A stretch of DNA of 64,000 bases from Niallia endozanthoxylica (GTDB lineage Bacteria; Bacillota; Bacilli; Bacillales; Cytobacillaceae), in assembly GCF_008710145.1 (NCBI RefSeq), contig NZ_VYKL01000026.1:124001-188000 (forward strand), written 5' to 3'. Under the pieces are notes generated by a model, which was not told the origin of the DNA, did no database searches, and saw only the letters and a program-made list of their open reading frames with translations. Below, piece after piece: positions 25,849 to 35,234 of this stretch. The first letter of the stretch is position 1, and every line of letters begins with the position of its first letter. The position numbers and the translations under genes were made by a program.

Positions 25849-27204
25849 ATGAAGCAATCATATTTAATTAAGCCAATACTGGATGAAGATTATCCAATTA
25901 TTGATTTTGGCAAGGGGGTTTACTTATATGATATTGAGTTTAAGGAATATTTAGATGCCTCCTCAGGTGCTGTTACTGCAAACATCGGTCACGGTGTAAA
26001 AGAAATTATTAAAGCGATGAAAAGGCAGGCTAGTAAAATTTCGTTTGTCTATCGTTCACAATTTACAAGTGAGCCTGCCGAACAACTTGCCCAAAAGATT
26101 GCTGAGATGGCTGTTGGTGATTTAAATTGGAGCTTCTTTGTCAACAGTGGTTCAGAAGCAACGGAGACAGCGATGAAAGTGGCCATACAGTATTGGCAGG
26201 AAAAAGGATTAAAAACAAAAACAAAAATTCTTTCCCGCTGGGTAAGTTATCATGGAATCACTTTAGGTGCTTTATCGATGTCAGGCCATGCCGCAAGAAG
26301 GGCAAGATTTACTCCACTCCTTGAAGATTTTCCTACTATCCATCCTCCTTATTGTTATCGATGTCCATTTAATCAAACTGTCCCGGGGTGCGGCTATCTT
26401 TGTGCCCAAGAGCTAGAAACAGCAATCACACGCATTGGGGCAGAGCATATCGCGGCTTTCATTGCTGAACCAGTCATTGGTGCGGCAGGCGGAGCCATTT
26501 CTCCACCGGAACACTACTATCAATTAATAAAAGAAATATGTGATCGCCATCAAATTCTTTTTATTGCGGACGAAGTGATGACTGGTTTCGGTCGTACAGG
26601 AACCATGCTTGCCTGTGAACATTGGGGTGTCGTCCCTGATATTGTCGCGCTTGGAAAAGGCATGGGAGCTGGGTATGCTCCTATTGCTGCTGCGCTTGTC
26701 AGTGACCGTGTCATGGAGCCCATTCTATCTGGCTCAAAAGTAGTTATGAGCGGGCACACCTTAAGTGCAAATCCTCAGAGTTGTGCGGTTTCGCTTGCGG
26801 TGATTAACTATCTTGAACAAAACAATATTATGAAAATGGTTTCCGAAAAAAGTGCTTATTTGTTTACCAAACTGCAAAAATTGAAATTTCAGTTCCCCTT
26901 TATTGGTGATGTGAGGGGGCTGGGGTTGTTAATTGGAATAGAATTTGTCCAGGATGTTCAGACGAAAACACCTTTTCCAAGATCAGCCTCTTTTACACAA
27001 AAGGTTATAAAGACTGCAATGAAAAATGGCTTATTATTATATCCTGCCGGTGCAGGAATGGACGGAATCAATGGGGATGCAATTATTATCTCTCCACCGT
27101 TAACGATTACCAATGATGAAATGGACGAATTAATTGAAAGACTGACAATTACTTGTCAGGAGCTATTTGAATCCATCCAAAAAGGAGGTCCAGTTGATGG
27201 ATAA
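25849..27204 (+). CDS. yodT: Class III aminotransferase YodT (acetyl-beta-lysine transaminase, proposed)
   Basis: 451 residues from ATG 25849; earlier in-frame ATGs lack a good ribosome-binding site. Fold-type I PLP enzyme: SFFVNSGSEATETAMK (phosphate-binding), IAEPVIGAAGG, LFIADEVMTGFGRTG with the PLP-contacting Asp, and the lysine in VALGKGMGAGYAP. The Cys-rich YCYRCPFNQTVPGCGYLC is typical of this subfamily. In the kam cluster it would remove the beta-amino group of N6-acetyl-beta-lysine to give 3-oxo-6-acetamidohexanoate; this substrate is inferred from context. It overlaps yodS by 8 bases. Confidence 0.85.
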   Translation: MKQSYLIKPILDEDYPIIDFGKGVYLYDIEFKEYLDASSGAVTANIGHGVKEIIKAMKRQASKISFVYRSQFTSEPAEQLAQKIAEMAVGDLNWSFFVNSGSEATETAMKVAIQYWQEKGLKTKTKILSRWVSYHGITLGALSMSGHAARRARFTPLLEDFPTIHPPYCYRCPFNQTVPGCGYLCAQELETAITRIGAEHIAAFIAEPVIGAAGGAISPPEHYYQLIKEICDRHQILFIADEVMTGFGRTGTMLACEHWGVVPDIVALGKGMGAGYAPIAAALVSDRVMEPILSGSKVVMSGHTLSANPQSCAVSLAVINYLEQNNIMKMVSEKSAYLFTKLQKLKFQFPFIGDVRGLGLLIGIEFVQDVQTKTPFPRSASFTQKVIKTAMKNGLLLYPAGAGMDGINGDAIIISPPLTITNDEMDELIERLTITCQELFESIQKGGPVDG

Positions 27205-27889
27205 TCCTTTTGGAAAAATAACTGATATCAAGAATGTGATGACTTATTTTGAAAACGGAATGACGATTATGTTTGGTGGATTTGGTGGTGTTGGATCACC
27301 GCCCAGTATTATCGATGCGATGGTTCAAAAGGGTTTGTGCCATTTAACATTAATTGGAAATGATGCCGGTTTTCCTCAAATAGGAATGGGGAAAGTCGTT
27401 TCAAGAGGAATGGCGGAACGCCTCATTGTTTCTCATATTGGATCGAATCCTATTGCTGGGAAACTTATGACAGATGGAAAGTTACTTGTTGAGTTCTCCC
27501 CTCAAGGTACACTTGTAGAACGAATCCGGGCGGGTGGAGTGGGGATTGCTGCTATTCTTACAGATGTTGGAATGGATAATGAAATGGTAGCTGGGAAGAA
27601 ACAAATTTGCATGGTTGATGGCAAACCCTACTTAGTTGAATCGGCACTGACGGCGGAAGTGTCGATTGTTTATGCGAAAAAAGCAGACCCCTTTGGAAAT
27701 CTAATCTATGACAAAAGTGCACGCAATACGAATCCTCTAGTTGCAATGGCAGGGGACCTTACCATTGCAGAAGTTGAGGAAATTGTCCCACTGGGAAGTC
27801 TTGATCCTAATGAAATTATTACACCTGGTGTATTCGTTGATTATATCGTCCCGTCAAGGGGGGTGAATTGGAAATGGGCTTGGCAATAA
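27197..27889 (+). CDS. yodS: CoA transferase alpha subunit YodS
   Basis: 230 residues from ATG 27197; AAAGGAGG lies 8 bases upstream within the end of yodT. SCOT-type family I CoA transferase A subunit: GMTIMFGGFGGVGSPPSIID near the N-terminus, then LTLIGNDAG, VEFSPQGTLVERIRAGG and AKKADPFGNLIYDKSARN. It forms a heteromer with YodR. In this pathway it would move CoA between acetoacetyl- or acetyl-CoA and the keto acid from lysine. It overlaps yodR. Confidence 0.88.
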   Translation: MDNPFGKITDIKNVMTYFENGMTIMFGGFGGVGSPPSIIDAMVQKGLCHLTLIGNDAGFPQIGMGKVVSRGMAERLIVSHIGSNPIAGKLMTDGKLLVEFSPQGTLVERIRAGGVGIAAILTDVGMDNEMVAGKKQICMVDGKPYLVESALTAEVSIVYAKKADPFGNLIYDKSARNTNPLVAMAGDLTIAEVEEIVPLGSLDPNEIITPGVFVDYIVPSRGVNWKWAWQ

Positions 27890-28554
27890 ATATAAGAAAT
27901 CAAATGGCAAAGAGAGCAGCTTCTGAAATCAAAACTGGGATGGTTGTTAATTTAGGAATCGGGATTCCTTCGCTTGTTCCTAATCATCTTACTGGGGATA
28001 TTCAAGTGATGTTTCATGCTGAAAACGGAGTAGTTGGTATGGGAGCAAGTCCAAAGAAAGGCAAGGAGGATGAAAATCTCTGCAATGCCGGCGGACTTCC
28101 AGTTACCATTATTGATGGTGCATCATATTGCGACAGTGCGGTTGCATTCGCGATGATTCGCCGTGGAAGGGTTGATTTAACCATTCTCGGAGCATTACAG
28201 GTCAGTGAAAAAGGTGATTTGGCTAATTGGATTGTACCGGGCCAAAAGATTCCAGGCATGGGTGGTGCTATGGAACTAGCCCAAAAAACGAGGAAGGTCA
28301 TTGTAGTTATGAGTCATACGGATTCAAAAGGCCGATCAAAGATTGTCCCACACTGTACATTGCCATTAACATCTGCAGGCTGTGTCGATATGATCATAAC
28401 AGATATGGCCGTTTTCGAAGTGAGTAGGGAAGGACTTGTCCTGCGAGAGTATTTTGCCGGTTATACCATTGATAGGATTAAAAGTATGACAGATTGTCAG
28501 TTTGCGATTCACAAAGAGCTTAGTGTAATTCCAATAGAACCGAAAACGACCTAA
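27874..28554 (+). CDS. yodR: CoA transferase beta subunit YodR
   Basis: 226 residues from ATG 27874; a TTG at 27868 is an alternative, and a GGGGGGTGA site serves either. The beta-subunit signature has the catalytic Glu50 in FHAENGVVGMG, which forms the glutamyl-CoA thioester, preceded by VVNLGIGIPSLVPN and followed by the Gly-rich GMGGAMELA. It partners YodS, and their frames overlap by 16 bases, so they are translationally coupled. In B. subtilis the pair occupies the same operon position. Confidence 0.9.
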   Translation: MGLAINIRNQMAKRAASEIKTGMVVNLGIGIPSLVPNHLTGDIQVMFHAENGVVGMGASPKKGKEDENLCNAGGLPVTIIDGASYCDSAVAFAMIRRGRVDLTILGALQVSEKGDLANWIVPGQKIPGMGGAMELAQKTRKVIVVMSHTDSKGRSKIVPHCTLPLTSAGCVDMIITDMAVFEVSREGLVLREYFAGYTIDRIKSMTDCQFAIHKELSVIPIEPKTT

Positions 28555-28570
28555 GTAAAGGAGGAATCCT

Positions 28571-29866
28571 ATGGAAAAGCTTGAGGATGCCATTAAAAAG
28601 TGGCTTACAGCAAATCGGACAACCGGAACTCTTTTTTTACAAAGGCTTGTTCAGGAGCGAAGCATCAGGGGGGAAGAAAGCAAAGCACAGGCCATAATCA
28701 TTGAGAAATTGCGTCAAATCGGTCTGCAGCTTGATATTTGGGAAATTGGCAGCAAGGAATTGACCAGTCATCCGATATTCAGCAGTGATCGAAAGGAATT
28801 TAGAGGGAATCCAAATGTAGTTGGCATTTGGAAAGGGGCTGGTAATGGAAGATCAATGATACTGAACGGTCATATCGATGTAGTGCCTGAAGGGGATTTA
28901 GATGAATGGGAGAATGATCCCTATAGCGGCACCATTCGGGATGGAAAGCTTTATGGACGAGGTGCAACTGATATGAAGGGAGGGACCGTTTCGCTTCTTT
29001 TAGCAATTGAAGCGATTAAGAACTGCGGTATTAAGTTAAAAGGCGATGTTATTTTTCAAAGTGTCATTGAAGAAGAAAGTGGCGGGGCTGGAACACTTGC
29101 AGCTGTGTTACGGGGTTATAAAGCAGATGGAGCAATCATCCCTGAGCCGACAAATATGAAGTTGTTTCCGAAACAACAAGGATCCATGTGGTTTAGGATT
29201 AAAGTAAAGGGACGCTCTGCTCATGGCGGTACAAGATATGAAGGAGTCAGCGCAATTGAGAAAATGATATTTTTGATTAAAGAGCTGCAGAAGCTGGAAA
29301 TGTCCCGGAATCTAAAAGTAAATGATCCTCTTTATGAGGAAACACCGATTCCTATTCCAATCAATATTGGAAAATTTTATAGCGGCCAGTGGCCTTCATC
29401 TGTTCCCGATGTGGCGGTTATTGAAGGAAGAATGGGTGTCGCACCGAATGAAACGATGGAGAATGCTGAAAAAGAAATGGAAGCTTGTTTAGCTAAATTG
29501 GCTAAGAAGGATTTGTGGTTTGCTGAAAATCCTCCTGTAATTGAGTGGTTTGGCGGAAGATGGCAGCCAGGCAGCCTTGATACGAGTCATACATTAATCC
29601 AATCCGTTTCTCGTTCTTTTCAAAAAATAAAAGGCACAGAACCAGTTATCGAGGCATCACCTTGGGGGACAGATGGAGGAATTTTGTCAAGTACTGGACA
29701 GACGCCGGTTGTTGTGTTTGGACCGGGTGTAACAGAGGCTGCTCATGACATTAATGAATATATTGTGTTAGATGATGTGTTTGAAGCAGCGGAAGTCATT
29801 GCTTTAACACTTTTAGATTGGTGTGGTGTTGAAAATAAAGGAGGGGAGAATCATCGGCGCAATTAA
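28571..29866 (+). CDS. yodQ: M20-family deacylase YodQ
   Basis: 431 residues with AAAGGAGG 6 bases upstream. ArgE/DapE-type zinc amidohydrolase: metal ligands in NGHIDVVPEGD and GRGATDMKGG, catalytic and ligand Glu in VIEEESGGAGT, and the final His in TEAAHDINEY. The cytosolic enzyme probably removes the acetyl group that AblB adds, from a later intermediate such as 4-acetamidobutyrate; the substrate is inferred from the cluster. It ends one base before the second aminotransferase start. Confidence 0.85.
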   Translation: MEKLEDAIKKWLTANRTTGTLFLQRLVQERSIRGEESKAQAIIIEKLRQIGLQLDIWEIGSKELTSHPIFSSDRKEFRGNPNVVGIWKGAGNGRSMILNGHIDVVPEGDLDEWENDPYSGTIRDGKLYGRGATDMKGGTVSLLLAIEAIKNCGIKLKGDVIFQSVIEEESGGAGTLAAVLRGYKADGAIIPEPTNMKLFPKQQGSMWFRIKVKGRSAHGGTRYEGVSAIEKMIFLIKELQKLEMSRNLKVNDPLYEETPIPIPINIGKFYSGQWPSSVPDVAVIEGRMGVAPNETMENAEKEMEACLAKLAKKDLWFAENPPVIEWFGGRWQPGSLDTSHTLIQSVSRSFQKIKGTEPVIEASPWGTDGGILSSTGQTPVVVFGPGVTEAAHDINEYIVLDDVFEAAEVIALTLLDWCGVENKGGENHRRN

Positions 29867-29867
29867 A

Positions 29868-31184
29868 ATGGTCACGCCTGTTCCAGGACCTAAAGCTAGA
29901 GAGTTGTTAGAAAAAAAGCTCGAACATGTGCCAAGGGGCCCCTTTAATGTAGTGCCAACCTTTGTAGCAAAAGCGGAAGGTGCATTAGTCACAGACGTAG
30001 ATGGAAATACATTTATCGATTTTGCAGGTGCAATAGGAACCTTAAATGTCGGTCATAGGCCAATCGGGGTTGTAGATGCATTACATCATCAAATTGATCA
30101 GTATCTTCATACCTGTTTCCATGTCATGATGTATGAACCCTACATTCAATTAGCTGAGAAATTAAATGAGATAACACCGGGCGATCATAAAAAGAAAACC
30201 TTTTTTCTATCAAGCGGTGCAGAAGCAGTAGAAAATGCAGTGAAGATTGCAAGAAAATATACGGGAAGAAAAGGAATTATTTCATTTGAACGGGGATTCC
30301 ATGGCAGGACCTTTATGTCCATGTCTTTAACTAGTAAGGTAAAGCCGTACAAATTTGAGTTTGGACCCTTTGCTCCAGAGACATACAAATGGCCCTATCC
30401 TTATTATTTTCATTCTTCGCTAACGCCACGGGAATTAGATGATAGTCTAATTAAGCAGTTTCAGACCTTTTTCCTTAGTGAGGTGCCTCCAGAGGAAATA
30501 GCAGCCATTATTATGGAGCCTGTTCAAGGGGAAGGTGGATTTGTTATTCCCTCTGCTTATTTTGTTCAGCAGGTGAAAGCTATTTGTGAAAAATATAATA
30601 TATTGTTTATTGCAGATGAAATTCAAACTGGTTTTGGGAGAACAGGGAAGATGTTTGCTATTGAGCATTTTGGGGTTATACCGGACATTATCACCATGTC
30701 TAAATCGCTTGGGGCCGGCCTTCCAATAAGCGCGGTTACAGCGAAGGCAGAAATCATTGATGCTCCAAATCCAGGAGAAATCGGGGGGACCTATGGGGGA
30801 AGCCCGTTAGGCTGTGTGGCTGCTGTAAAGGTAATTGACATGATCCAAGACAATGATTTGCTATTAAGGTCGCGTGAAATCGGAAACGCTTTCAAACGGC
30901 ATTTTGACCTATTGCAGGCACGTTGTGAAAAAATAGGTGAAGTCAGGCAGCTTGGAGCGATGTGTGCCATTGAATTTATTAAAGACAGATTATCGAAAGA
31001 ACCAAATAAACAATTGGTGACTGAAATTTTGACAAAAGCTCATCAAAAAGGCCTTATTATCATGAGTGCAGGGCTCTACGGGAATATCATTCGTCTTCTC
31101 ATGCCGCTTGTTATATCAGACGAACAGCTCCAGGAAGGATTTGATGTTCTAGAAGAGACGATTCTTGAATGCTGCCGGAATTAG
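29868..31184 (+). CDS. GabT-like class III aminotransferase in the kam cluster
   Basis: 438 residues if it starts at ATG 29868 (MVTPVPGPKARELL). PLP enzyme with FFLSSGAEAVENAVK, IIMEPVQGEGGF, LFIADEIQTGFGRTG, and the lysine in ITMSKSLGAGLPISA. Its sequence is closest in feel to 4-aminobutyrate aminotransferases. The start is odd: a perfect AAAGGAGG at 29837-29844 stands 23 bases before that ATG but 8 before an in-frame ATC (29853), so a non-AUG start or coupling to yodQ is possible. This gene is not in the B. subtilis yod operon as I know it. It could transaminate GABA released by YodQ. Confidence 0.85.
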   Translation: MVTPVPGPKARELLEKKLEHVPRGPFNVVPTFVAKAEGALVTDVDGNTFIDFAGAIGTLNVGHRPIGVVDALHHQIDQYLHTCFHVMMYEPYIQLAEKLNEITPGDHKKKTFFLSSGAEAVENAVKIARKYTGRKGIISFERGFHGRTFMSMSLTSKVKPYKFEFGPFAPETYKWPYPYYFHSSLTPRELDDSLIKQFQTFFLSEVPPEEIAAIIMEPVQGEGGFVIPSAYFVQQVKAICEKYNILFIADEIQTGFGRTGKMFAIEHFGVIPDIITMSKSLGAGLPISAVTAKAEIIDAPNPGEIGGTYGGSPLGCVAAVKVIDMIQDNDLLLRSREIGNAFKRHFDLLQARCEKIGEVRQLGAMCAIEFIKDRLSKEPNKQLVTEILTKAHQKGLIIMSAGLYGNIIRLLMPLVISDEQLQEGFDVLEETILECCRN

Positions 31185-31315
31185 GTGTTCGTTTTTAGGT
31201 CATTCGACAAAAAACAGCAACTGTAATAAACTGAAAGGGATTTAGAAAAATGGATGCGGCTGACTTCAGAATAGAGGAGTCGGTCTTCTTTCTCTACTAG
31301 AAAGGAAGAATAAGA

Positions 31316-32164
31316 ATGGAAGAAGCATATGTGCAGAGGATAACAAATGAACATTATTATATGGATGTATTCATTGATCTGTATAATAAACGATTGAGAA
31401 TTGAAGACTATCACGGCGATGTATATAAGATTATAGATAAAGCGATCGAGATGTCTAATCAACATAAGGCAGAAAAACTAATATTTATTGGCAGAAAAGA
31501 ACATTTCTCCTTATTGATTGAACATGCTTTTCAATGTGAGGCGATGGTTGACCACTTTTACCGTGGCTCAGACGCCTACTATTTTACAAAATACTTCACA
31601 ATTAATCGTAAAAAAAGCGACCATTGGCTGATGGAGGATGGCATTATTACCAATGTCAGTAAACTCGAACGGAGTAAAATGATACAGCCTATCCCATCTG
31701 GCTATGTATTGAGTAAAATAGTGGAAAGTGATGCAGAGCAGCTGGCAAAACTATATAAAGAGGTATTTAGGATATATCCGACTCCACTTCATGATCCGGA
31801 ATATATTAAGAAAACAATCGAACAAGGAACCATTTATTTCGGCTTCTTCTTTGAAGGACAAATAGTAAGCGCTGCATCTGCAGAAATAAATACTCAATAC
31901 GATAATGCGGAGCTTACGGATTGTGCGACATTATCGACTCACCGCAAATTCGGTCTCATGAAATTTTTATTAGAGAAATTAGAAGCGGAATTAAGGAACC
32001 AAGGCGTTTTCTGTGCTTATTCTATTGCCCGGGCACAATCGTTCGGAATGAATGCGGTTTTGTATCAGCTTGGCTATTCGTATAGGGGAAGATTAATCAA
32101 TAACTGTTTTATTTTTGATAATCTAGAAAATATGAATATGTGGGTTAAGGATCTTTCTAGGTGA
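31316..32164 (+). CDS. ablB: Beta-lysine N6-acetyltransferase AblB (YodP)
   Basis: 282 residues, with AAAGGAAG at a normal distance. GNAT fold in the C-terminal half (GFFFEGQIVSAASAEI, FGLMKFLLEKLEAEL), with the AblB marker SIARAQSFGMNAVLYQLGY near the end. It acetylates the epsilon-amino group of beta-lysine made by KamA; in methanogens the same product is an osmolyte. Here, with aminotransferase, CoA-transferase and deacylase genes, the acetylated compound is more likely a catabolic intermediate. A 130-base gap before it has no clear promoter. Confidence 0.88.
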   Translation: MEEAYVQRITNEHYYMDVFIDLYNKRLRIEDYHGDVYKIIDKAIEMSNQHKAEKLIFIGRKEHFSLLIEHAFQCEAMVDHFYRGSDAYYFTKYFTINRKKSDHWLMEDGIITNVSKLERSKMIQPIPSGYVLSKIVESDAEQLAKLYKEVFRIYPTPLHDPEYIKKTIEQGTIYFGFFFEGQIVSAASAEINTQYDNAELTDCATLSTHRKFGLMKFLLEKLEAELRNQGVFCAYSIARAQSFGMNAVLYQLGYSYRGRLINNCFIFDNLENMNMWVKDLSR

Positions 32165-32249
32165 ATACTAGCTGCTAAAATTTAGGCACCCTTTTGACAA
32201 GTATTCGGCATAGGCTCATAGGATAAGTATCAAGGGGCGGTGAGAATAT

Positions 32250-33644
32250 TTGAAAAAGGAAAATATAATCTCTAAGGAAATTCTGTCAGCTATTTTACAA
32301 GGAATCGATGAAGGGATTCATGCCGTTAATTTATCAGGTGAAACCATCTTTTATAATGAGATTGCCGCAGCGCATGATGGGTTGAGCGTCGATGAGGTGA
32401 TTGGGAAATCTATTTTAGAGGTTTTTCCGTCGCTTTCGAGACATTCAAGTACACTCTTAAAGGTCATCCTAACAAAAGAACCTATTTATAATCAGCAGCA
32501 AAGCTATGTAAATCTTCATGGTAAAAAAATTGAAACGATTAATACTACTCTGCCCATATTTATCGACGATGAGCTTGTAGGTGCGGTTGAGATTGCCAAG
32601 GATTATTCTCGTTTGAAAAGGCTGTCGGAAAAGCTTCTTGATCTGCACCAGAAAATTCAACAAAAAGATGGGAGAAAAATAGTTTCAAAGAGTGGCGCTT
32701 CCTATCGGTTTACGAGCTTAAAAAGCAATAACCCGGAGTTTATTCGTATCATAGATGAAGGAGAAAAATTAGCAAAGTCGAATTCTCCTATTCTCGTTTA
32801 TGGTGAAAGCGGAACGGGAAAAGAACTTTTTGTTCATGGGGTACATCAGGCTTCATTCAGATACCGCGGTCCATTTATTGTCCAGAACTGTGCTGCCATT
32901 CCAGAAGCCTTGCTCGAGGGTTTGTTGTTTGGGACCTCAAAAGGCAGTTATACGGGAGCAATTGAAAGGCCAGGGTTATTTGAATTAGCAGACGGGGGCA
33001 CCTTGTTTCTTGACGAAATTCATGCGATGCCAATTGAACTGCAGGCAAAGCTATTACGAGTTCTTGAGGATGGAATCATTCGAAGGGTTGGAAGTACAAA
33101 GCTCCACCAGGTGAATGTCAGGGTAGTCGCAGCGATGAATATTTCGCCAAACGAAGCGCTAGAATCGAGAATGCTTAGGCCGGATCTCTTTTATCGCTTG
33201 AATGTTTTGATGGTTAGGCTGCCTTCGCTCCGAGAACGTAAGGAGGATATTCCCTTTTTAACGGATTATTTTATCACTATTCAAAATGATGAATTGCAAA
33301 AAAATGTAACAGAGGTTGATCAAAAAGTACGGAATTTATTTATGTCCTATTCCTGGCCTGGAAATGTACGCGAGTTAAAAAATGCTGTCGAGTATATGAT
33401 GAATGTTTGTGAAGGTAAAGTCCTGACTGAGACAGAGCTGCCCATGATGTTAAAACAGAAAAATAAGGATTCGCTATTAGGGGCAGATATCAACGAGCTG
33501 TCATTAAGGGAAAATCTTGAGCGGTATGAACGAAATCTAATTGAAAAGGCCATGTTACGTAGTGAAGGGAATATTCAAAAAGCGGCAAAGCTGCTTTGTA
33601 TTCCGCGGCAGACCCTTCAGTATAAATTAAAAAAGAAGGGGTAG
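32250..33644 (+). CDS. Sigma-54-dependent activator of the kam locus (KamR/RocR type)
   Basis: 464 residues from a TTG start. PAS domain at about 10-120 (sensor), AAA+ domain from about 155 with Walker A GESGTGKE (185-192), the sigma-54 contact loop GSYTGA (232-237, normally GAFTGA), Walker B LFLDEIHAM, and the arginine-finger region FYRLNVLMVRLPSLRER. A Fis-type HTH ends the protein (NIQKAAKLLCIPRQTLQYKL). Such proteins bind distant sites and drive ATP-dependent opening of -24/-12 promoters. The kamA promoter directly downstream is exactly such a promoter. A TTGACA and a TTCGGCA half-site lie upstream, hinting at self-regulation. The kam locus of B. thuringiensis is described as sigma-54/KamR-controlled. 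Confidence 0.88.
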   Translation: MKKENIISKEILSAILQGIDEGIHAVNLSGETIFYNEIAAAHDGLSVDEVIGKSILEVFPSLSRHSSTLLKVILTKEPIYNQQQSYVNLHGKKIETINTTLPIFIDDELVGAVEIAKDYSRLKRLSEKLLDLHQKIQQKDGRKIVSKSGASYRFTSLKSNNPEFIRIIDEGEKLAKSNSPILVYGESGTGKELFVHGVHQASFRYRGPFIVQNCAAIPEALLEGLLFGTSKGSYTGAIERPGLFELADGGTLFLDEIHAMPIELQAKLLRVLEDGIIRRVGSTKLHQVNVRVVAAMNISPNEALESRMLRPDLFYRLNVLMVRLPSLRERKEDIPFLTDYFITIQNDELQKNVTEVDQKVRNLFMSYSWPGNVRELKNAVEYMMNVCEGKVLTETELPMMLKQKNKDSLLGADINELSLRENLERYERNLIEKAMLRSEGNIQKAAKLLCIPRQTLQYKLKKKG

Positions 33645-33677
33645 TTGGATAGTGAATATTTTTCAAAAGGATTAAGC

Positions 33678-33693
33678 TGCCGAAGATTCGGCA
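33678..33693. promoter_or_regulatory. Perfect palindrome, likely activator site for kamA
   Basis: TGCCGAAGATTCGGCA is a 16-base perfect dyad centred about 96 bases upstream of the expected kamA transcription start, the usual place for a sigma-54 activator. The half-site TTCGGCA recurs at 32204-32210, upstream of the activator gene. Confidence 0.65.
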
Positions 33694-33754
33694 TATGTTT
33701 GATAAGTAAATCTTCCGAAGAACGAGAAAACAAGAAATTCTCCTCATTTGAGCA

Positions 33755-33771
33755 TTGGCATGAAAATTGCA
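33755..33771 (+). promoter_or_regulatory. Sigma-54 (-24/-12) promoter of kamA-yokU
   Basis: TTGGCATGAAAATTGCA fits the TTGGCACG-N4-TTGCW consensus at all but one fixed base, with GG and GC exactly 10 bases apart. It lies 53 bases before the kamA start. Confidence 0.88.
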
Positions 33772-33823
33772 TATAAATAGAGTAGGTTACGTTTATGTGC
33801 AAAAGTGATGAGGAGGAATTGAC

Positions 33824-35233
33824 TTGAAACCGTTTTTATATAAACCAGACCGACACTGGAAGAATATCGAGCTATGGAAGGATGTGACTGATGATCAATG
33901 GAATGATTGGCTTTGGCAGTTAACAAACACCATTCGTACTCTTGCAGACTTAAAAAAGGTCATCAATCTAACACCCGATGAAGAAGAAGGAGTCCGTATT
34001 TCCACGAAAACCATTCCATTAAATATCACCCCATATTATGCTTCACTAATGAATCCGGATGATCCTAGATGTCCCGTGCGTATGCAATCTGTACCAGTTG
34101 GAAAGGAAATCTATAAAACAAAATATGACTTGGAGGATCCGCTTTATGAAGATGAGGATTCACCAGTACCTGGATTAACACACAGGTATCCGGACCGTGT
34201 CCTGTTTTTAGTTACCAATCAATGCTCCATGTACTGCCGTTACTGTACACGCCGCCGCTTTTCAGGACAAATCGGCATGGGGGTTCCAAAAAAACAGTTG
34301 GATGCCGCTATTGAGTACATTCGTTCCACACCGGCTGTTCGTGATGTCTTGATTTCAGGCGGGGACGGACTTTTAATTAATGACCAAATTTTAGAGTATA
34401 TATTAAAAAATCTCCGTGCGATTGACCATGTTGAAATCATCCGAATTGGCACAAGAGCACCGGTCGTTTTTCCGCAGCGCATTACAGAAAATTTATGTCA
34501 AATATTAAAAAAATATCACCCGGTTTGGTTAAATACTCATTTTAATACCTCAATAGAGATTACGGAAGACTCGAAAAGAGCATGTGAAATGCTGGCAAAT
34601 GCCGGAGTTCCGGTCGGAAATCAGTCTGTTATTCTTGCAGGAATAAATGACAGTGTTCCGATTATGAAAAAATTAATGCATGACCTCGTCAAAATCCGTG
34701 TCAGACCTTATTATATTTATCAATGTGATTTATCAGAAGGAATCAGTCATTTCCGTGCCCCAGTGTCAAAAGGACTGGAAATTATTGAAGGTTTGCGGGG
34801 GCATACAAGCGGTTATGCAGTCCCTACTTTTGTTGTGGATGCTCCCGGAGGAGGAGGAAAGATTGCTTTACAGCCAAACTATTTAATTTCCCAGAGCGCT
34901 GATAAAGTGGTGCTTCGGAACTTTGAAGGAGTCATTACGACCTATCCAGAGCCGGAAAATTATGTACCAGGGAGAGCAGAGGATTATTTTAAACAGATTT
35001 ATCCTGATATGGAGGAAAAACGCTCTAACACCGGTATTGCTTCTTTAATGAACGAAAGTCAATTTAATCTTGTCCCGGAAGGTCTTTCACGTCTCAATCG
35101 CCGCAAAGAGTACCAACAAAACCCGAATCATCAAACCTTAAAGGATAAGCGGGAAAAAAGAGATCAATTGAAAGAAAAGAAATTTCAAGCCCAGCAAAAA
35201 AAGAATACACCGGAGGTAAAGGGAGATGAGTAG
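33824..35233 (+). CDS. kamA: L-lysine 2,3-aminomutase
   Basis: 469 residues from a TTG start, with AGGAGG 7 bases upstream. Radical-SAM, PLP and iron-sulphur enzyme that turns L-lysine into L-beta-lysine. The cluster cysteines are Cys134, Cys138 and Cys141 in CSMYCRYC, and the PLP lysine is Lys346 in DAPGGGGKIALQ. Length and the basic C-terminal tail match Bacillus KamA (YodO). It is transcribed from a sigma-54 promoter, apart from the yodT-yodQ operon, and cotranscribed with yokU. It is the committed step of the cluster. Confidence 0.97.
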   Translation: MKPFLYKPDRHWKNIELWKDVTDDQWNDWLWQLTNTIRTLADLKKVINLTPDEEEGVRISTKTIPLNITPYYASLMNPDDPRCPVRMQSVPVGKEIYKTKYDLEDPLYEDEDSPVPGLTHRYPDRVLFLVTNQCSMYCRYCTRRRFSGQIGMGVPKKQLDAAIEYIRSTPAVRDVLISGGDGLLINDQILEYILKNLRAIDHVEIIRIGTRAPVVFPQRITENLCQILKKYHPVWLNTHFNTSIEITEDSKRACEMLANAGVPVGNQSVILAGINDSVPIMKKLMHDLVKIRVRPYYIYQCDLSEGISHFRAPVSKGLEIIEGLRGHTSGYAVPTFVVDAPGGGGKIALQPNYLISQSADKVVLRNFEGVITTYPEPENYVPGRAEDYFKQIYPDMEEKRSNTGIASLMNESQFNLVPEGLSRLNRRKEYQQNPNHQTLKDKREKRDQLKEKKFQAQQKKNTPEVKGDE

Positions 35234-35234
35234 C

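Noticed and set aside
31185..31315. T-box or lysine riboswitch before ablB
   Set aside because: None of the conserved T-box or L-box blocks could be found in the gap.
32180..32200. Second sigma-54 promoter before the activator gene (TAGGCACCCTTTTGACA)
   Set aside because: The GG is present but the -12 GC is not; a TTGACA of ordinary type overlaps it.
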